Below are positions 60,896 to 64,000 of a DNA stretch of 64,000 bases, piece after piece; position 1 is the first letter of the stretch, and the number at the start of each line of letters is the position of its first letter. Source of the DNA: a virus. A program made the position numbers and the translations under genes. The notes below the pieces were generated by a model that worked only from the letters and a program-made list of their open reading frames with translations, ran no database searches and was not told where the DNA came from. The stretch covers positions 1 through 64,000 of IMG/VR virus record IMGVR_UViG_3300025949_000023; one strand, given 5' to 3'.

Positions 60896-61098
60896 TACTC
60901 ACCCCCTCCCAATGGCAGTTCTGTTTGTTGCTTTCTGTTATACCTGCGTTTACCCTGGGCGTCCTGCAATGCCTCTGTTTTGGCTTCTATATACCCATTT
61001 AGGGTATATAGCAAGGCCGTTTGCTCATTAGTCGAGAGGTCGTCGCTGTCTTTTAAAAGGGCTTTAAACTCAGCCCGAATTGTCTCCGCTGATTTCAT
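60895..61098 (-). CDS. Hypothetical protein with second clamp-binding-like motif
   Basis: A 67-residue helical protein (ETIRAEFKALLKDSDDLSTN) with a basic tail and C-terminus KQQTELPLGGGE. QTELPL fits the hexapeptide form Q-x-x-L-x-L of clamp-binding motifs. AAACACATG start context. Confidence 0.55.
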   Translation of the reverse strand: MKSAETIRAEFKALLKDSDDLSTNEQTALLYTLNGYIEAKTEALQDAQGKRRYNRKQQTELPLGGGE

Positions 61099-61104
61099 GT
61101 GTTT

Positions 61105-61548
61105 TTATTTTAAGTTGATTGGTAATTCCTTACCCGTTAAACCAAAGTATAGGTTTTGTAATTCATGCAAATACTTTGGATGATATGCAAAATGCAAGAA
61201 TTTATAAACTCCATCATCAACAGGCGTTTTTAACTGAATGAGGCTGCACTTATCGTATTGGCCATCACAAAATGCCAAACTTGTATTCCCTGTGCCCAAT
61301 TCTCTAAAATAATATACCCGGCTGTCCGTATATCCTTTAGTATAATAACCTGCATCATGCGTTTCTGTAAAAACTTTCTTTTCAAACCCGCACTTCTCTA
61401 ATATTTCGGGCGTTAATGGTATTGGCTCAGGTACATACCCCTCAAACCTCATTAATACAGCATGGAACATTTTTAAGTCCATGTGGATGTATTGGTTATT
61501 TATTAGCACCCAGTTACCTATCCTTAGCTCGTTATTTGGTATTTGCAT
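61105..61548 (-). CDS. Bacteroidota phage protein of the LRIGNW family
   Basis: A 147-residue protein of a family I know from Bacteroidota prophages: NELRIGNWVLINNQYIH at the start, PIPLTPEILEKCGFEK in the middle, and LHELQNLYFGLTGKELPI at the end. Function unknown. It helps assign the host group. AAACACATG start context. Confidence 0.75.
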   Translation of the reverse strand: MQIPNNELRIGNWVLINNQYIHMDLKMFHAVLMRFEGYVPEPIPLTPEILEKCGFEKKVFTETHDAGYYTKGYTDSRVYYFRELGTGNTSLAFCDGQYDKCSLIQLKTPVDDGVYKFLHFAYHPKYLHELQNLYFGLTGKELPINLK

Positions 61549-61571
61549 GTGTTTGAAAGTTTTATGATTGA

Positions 61572-62072
61572 TTAAAATGGTTCGTTCTGCAATATCCCTA
61601 CGCCCTGTTTGCCGTACCTAAACACTTCCGGTTGCTCAAAGGCCTCCATCAGCTCAAAGTGCAGTGCCATTAACTGGTATTTGTGAGTAACCCCTTTTTT
61701 ATCCTTCCGCTGTATCGGCGGTTTATAGTTAACAAAGCACTTAGCCTCCATTTCTTTTGTCATGGGCTCAATTTTAACCAGGTTAAACAGTCCCAGCGTA
61801 TACCCGTTAAGGTTTTTGGTTTTATCGTCCTTCAATACTTTTGGGATATTCATAAGGCACTCACCGCCTGAAATAGAAACTAATTCAAACCCGTCATAAG
61901 GTTTTTTAGTGCTGTATAGAACGTATTTACCCAGAGGGAACGAAGGTTTTTTGCCTACGCGGCACCAGCGGGTTTCTATCTTGCCATGCAGCATAAGGCT
62001 TGCAAATGGCTGGTATAAACCCAGTGTGCGTATTATTTCTTTTGTTGGCGCCAAATCGAACAATGTGCTCAT
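61572..62072 (-). CDS. ASCH/PUA-like domain protein
   Basis: A 166-residue protein. LGLYQPFASLMLHGKIETRW followed by a basic loop and LGKYVLYSTKKPYDGF matches the ASCH fold (QPxAxLxxxGxKxxExR), a likely RNA- or nucleotide-binding domain. C-terminal extension of unknown role. ASCH proteins in phages may bind modified nucleosides or RNA. Confidence 0.7.
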   Translation of the reverse strand: MSTLFDLAPTKEIIRTLGLYQPFASLMLHGKIETRWCRVGKKPSFPLGKYVLYSTKKPYDGFELVSISGGECLMNIPKVLKDDKTKNLNGYTLGLFNLVKIEPMTKEMEAKCFVNYKPPIQRKDKKGVTHKYQLMALHFELMEAFEQPEVFRYGKQGVGILQNEPF

Positions 62073-62076
62073 ATAG

Positions 62077-62244
62077 TTAATTTAAACAATGAAAGGTTGC
62101 CATTCTGGTATGCACCAGGTATTGCTCCAGCCCCTTTACTACAAACATGCGGTGTATCTTCTCCATGCCTTCGCTTACTATCTGAGCGTGGGCATACAAC
62201 TTCTCTCCGTCGACGATTGCCATATAGTAGTTGGGGATTATCAT
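62077..62244 (-). CDS. Small protein, 55 aa
   Basis: ATG at 62244 next to the stop of the gene upstream (zero gap), TAA at 62077-62079. Sequence IIPNYYMAIVDGEKLYAHAQ then HRMFVVKGLEQYLVHT is protein-like, alpha/beta. Fills a gap otherwise unexplained. No family recognised. Confidence 0.6.
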   Translation of the reverse strand: MIIPNYYMAIVDGEKLYAHAQIVSEGMEKIHRMFVVKGLEQYLVHTRMATFHCLN

Positions 62245-62469
62245 TTAATCAAATTCGTATAATTCAATAATCTTGTCAAACATATCGTCTATGTAGTCAT
62301 ATATTCCCGCGCCCCGGCTTTTAAAATCTTCAACCGTCTTAAATATGCCTTGTGTTTGAAATATACCATGGCTACCGCTTTTTATTACAATGCAGCAATT
62401 TTCCATATTCACCTTATTGGAAGAGATTTCCTCGTTTAGATGTTCCATAAATTCATCAATAGCGTGCAT
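62245..62469 (-). CDS. Small acidic protein, 74 aa
   Basis: An acidic alpha/beta protein (MEHLNEEISSNKVNMENCCI; KTVEDFKSRGAGIYDYIDDM). Start ATG 62469 follows an AAACACATG whose own frame stops at once. No family recognised. Confidence 0.55.
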   Translation of the reverse strand: MHAIDEFMEHLNEEISSNKVNMENCCIVIKSGSHGIFQTQGIFKTVEDFKSRGAGIYDYIDDMFDKIIELYEFD

Positions 62470-62472
62470 ATA

Positions 62473-62688
62473 TCATGTGTTTTGTTGACTGTTTAAATAC
62501 TCGGTTATTACCGGGTTAACCATGTGCTTTGTGCCGCCCCGGCCAAACCTTGGGACGTACATAGGCACGCCTAACTCAACGGCAGCATCAATTATTCTTT
62601 TTTGGTGCTCAGTTAAGGTAACGGCTTTTTGTGCGCCACCCACTCCCTGTACACGCCAATGCTTTTCTATAAACTCACTTGGTTTCAT
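62473..62688 (-). CDS. Small basic protein, 71 aa
   Basis: Helical start (KPSEFIEKHWRVQGVGGAQK), then VTLTEHQKRIIDAAVELGVP and RFGRGGTKHMVN. Composition suggests nucleic-acid binding. Coupled by overlap to the preceding gene. No family recognised. Confidence 0.55.
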   Translation of the reverse strand: MKPSEFIEKHWRVQGVGGAQKAVTLTEHQKRIIDAAVELGVPMYVPRFGRGGTKHMVNPVITEYLNSQQNT

Positions 62689-62954
62689 AACCGCTCTCTC
62701 ATTTTTGTTGTATCACTCGTGGCGCCTGGCTCACCGTTCATTTCTGGTGGTATTCCCATTGCATCCCATGCCTCCGGTGTGCCAAACGGTACATGCCTTA
62801 CATGTATCTTCCCGTCCTGCCTGCGCTCTGTCTTTACGATACTGGTGCCGTAAAAAGCCAAATCCTCAACCATAGCCCGCTTTGTTGGGTTTATACGGCT
62901 AACGGCCTTCCAAAACCGCTGTTCCATGTGATACTTTCTTTCACGCTTTGTCAT
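62685..62954 (-). CDS. Hypothetical protein, 89 aa
   Basis: A charged small protein (KRERKYHMEQRFWKAVSRIN; IPPEMNGEPGATSDTTKMRE). Overlaps both neighbours. No family recognised. Confidence 0.5.
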   Translation of the reverse strand: MTKRERKYHMEQRFWKAVSRINPTKRAMVEDLAFYGTSIVKTERRQDGKIHVRHVPFGTPEAWDAMGIPPEMNGEPGATSDTTKMRERL

Positions 62955-63255
62955 TATTGCCTGTTTTTAGTTCATCAAGTGTTAATCTGGCCTCAAAATA
63001 GTTTATTACTTGATGATGTGTTTTTTGAGGCATGCCATAGCCGTCTGACACCCGAACATCATCTACTCTTTCGCCCATGCTGTTGTAGAGCGTTGCCCGC
63101 ATAATATCACGGTCATTATTATCTGGCCGGTATTCAAAATAATACCCTTCTGTAGATAAACTGTAACGCTTACCCCACGCCTGCATTTCGTCACCAAATA
63201 ATGATGTCGCCCACGCCTCAAACGATTTTAAATCTTTTATCATTATCTTACTCAT
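62941..63255 (-). CDS. Hypothetical protein, 104 aa
   Basis: Start MSKIMIKDLKSFEAW at 63255 overlaps the previous stop by 8 bp; the longer frame from 63276 would intrude further. Alpha/beta protein with SLTTEG-like strand region and a C-terminal helix (YFEARLTLDELKTGNNDK). No family recognised. Confidence 0.5.
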   Translation of the reverse strand: MSKIMIKDLKSFEAWATSLFGDEMQAWGKRYSLSTEGYYFEYRPDNNDRDIMRATLYNSMGERVDDVRVSDGYGMPQKTHHQVINYFEARLTLDELKTGNNDKA

Positions 63256-63646
63256 TGTCCTCAATTTTAGGTGCATCCATCTTTAACTTGTTAAAATGTG
63301 CTTCAACGTCCTTTCCTTGCTCTGCAATGAGCGCGGGTAGTTCTTTTATTGGTGTTTCTACTATCTCAAATTCGGCGTCCTCGGTAACGTTGTGATTAAA
63401 CCCTGTTTCATCCGTAACAAGACTACCGTAAAACTTTGCAGCCTCGGCAACTTCTTTATAAAAATCTTCTTTTGACTTTTGCGGCCTGTTACTATACTCG
63501 GCCACAACCTCCCCCAGCGTAACAGTGGTTGAGCCGTCATTCTTCCTATACACCTGCACAACGTTATGTGTGCCACCTGGACCTTTAACCCTTCCTAAGT
63601 CTCCTTGAATGTAAGCGTCGTGTCCCAATAAATATTTTTCTGCCAT
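63248..63646 (-). CDS. Hypothetical protein, 132 aa
   Basis: N-terminal beta-rich part (GRVKGPGGTHNVVQVYRKND, STTVTLGEVVAEYSN) and an acidic helical C-terminus (KSKEDFYKEVAEAAKFYGSL). No family recognised. Confidence 0.5.
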   Translation of the reverse strand: MAEKYLLGHDAYIQGDLGRVKGPGGTHNVVQVYRKNDGSTTVTLGEVVAEYSNRPQKSKEDFYKEVAEAAKFYGSLVTDETGFNHNVTEDAEFEIVETPIKELPALIAEQGKDVEAHFNKLKMDAPKIEDNE

Positions 63647-63656
63647 AAAAGTGTGT

Positions 63657-64000
63657 TTATTGTTCAGTTAATGAGTCAAGTACAGTAAAAACAATGTCCT
63701 GCAGGTTTTCTAAATCTTTATGCATTAGCCTTATTAATGGCATGCCGTTCTTTGCCGCGTATTCATCTTTAATCCTGTCATGCTCTTTTACCACTTCAAA
63801 ATCCTTGCTGTAACTGGTAACACCAAAATGGTGGGCACCATCATATTCAATCAGTACGTTTTCTTTAACCAGGTAAAAATCATACCTCAGCATATTCCCC
63901 TTGCTATTTACGCAGCCACCAAATATTTTTTCAGTCTTATACTCAATTTTATGCAAGTTTAAGAAAGTCGTTATCATAGTTTCACCATAACTTTCTATCT
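63657..64000 (-). CDS. PD-(D/E)XK phage endonuclease, N-terminus outside the window
   Basis: A small Vsr-like/phage endonuclease: GNMLRYDFYLVKENVLIEYDGAHH carries the conserved D and E-x-D, then HDRIKDEYAAKNGMPLIRLM matches the family's D-x-I-K...L-I-R-I end. The frame is open upstream of the first ATG (63977) to the edge of the window, giving IESYGETM, which matches the family's S-x-G-E start. The gene is therefore cut by the window edge. Confidence 0.75.
   Translation of the reverse strand, partial: IESYGETMITTFLNLHKIEYKTEKIFGGCVNSKGNMLRYDFYLVKENVLIEYDGAHHFGVTSYSKDFEVVKEHDRIKDEYAAKNGMPLIRLMHKDLENLQDIVFTVLDSLTEQ

Overview
The window is a piece of a large double-stranded DNA phage (or integrated phage) of a Bacteroidota host, cut at both ends: the nuclease gene at the left edge and the endonuclease gene at the right edge both run out of the window. 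The host assignment rests on three things. Promoters fit the Bacteroidota consensus (TTTG, about 20 bp, TAnnTTTG). Start codons are A-rich rather than preceded by Shine-Dalgarno sites. Several small proteins, such as the one at 61105..61548, belong to families I know from Bacteroidota prophages. The packaging and head-neck genes (terminase, portal, capsid protein, three small neck/ring-like proteins, one very large tail protein, several giant internal proteins, no tape measure or tail tube) suggest a short-tailed virion, possibly related to crAss-like phages. That affiliation is inference.

Layout. 1-3.7 kb (minus): recombination and repair genes (YqaJ-type exonuclease, RecT-type annealing protein, uracil-DNA glycosylase-like protein) and a small repressor-like HTH gene. 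3.8-5.3 kb (minus): four small membrane proteins, probably the lysis block; no endolysin was recognised. 5.3-10.6 kb (minus): an HNH homing endonuclease and a 1391-residue tail spike with a Sec signal peptide. 10.7 kb (plus): one isolated exported protein. 11-30 kb (minus): tail, internal virion and neck genes, with an ATP-grasp enzyme among them. 30-36 kb (minus): a co-transcribed set of glycosyltransferases, a methyltransferase, a three-domain GroES-like protein and a GroEL. 36.2-36.5 kb: a tRNA-Asp and its control elements. 36.6-41.7 kb (mostly plus): GIY-YIG endonuclease, a glycosyltransferase, and a replication block (DnaD/O-like protein, RNase H, winged-helix protein, PP-loop enzyme) preceded by an attenuator-like leader. 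41.7-51.6 kb (minus): terminase, head protein, major capsid protein, scaffold-like protein, portal. 51.7-53.7 kb (minus): small genes ending in a ribbon-helix-helix regulator with its operator array. 54.4-60.2 kb (plus): small early-type genes, a RepL-like replication protein and possible origin regions. 60.4-64 kb (minus): small accessory genes, an ASCH-domain protein and a PD-(D/E)XK nuclease.

How it works together. Genes are packed in operons with ATGA, GTGA or TAATG overlaps and are separated by intrinsic terminators. Two late-type promoters (tail spike and scaffold/capsid) carry the same TTGGGAAA motif. The phage brings its own chaperonin pair, placed between a sugar/methyl modification module and the neck genes, so it probably folds or assembles virion proteins. 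The most novel items are the triple-GroES co-chaperonin, a GroEL with an altered ring-ring interface, an attenuator in front of the replication genes, the GTAGCTAC operator array, and an 11-bp tandem repeat that shifts the frame of a small gene.
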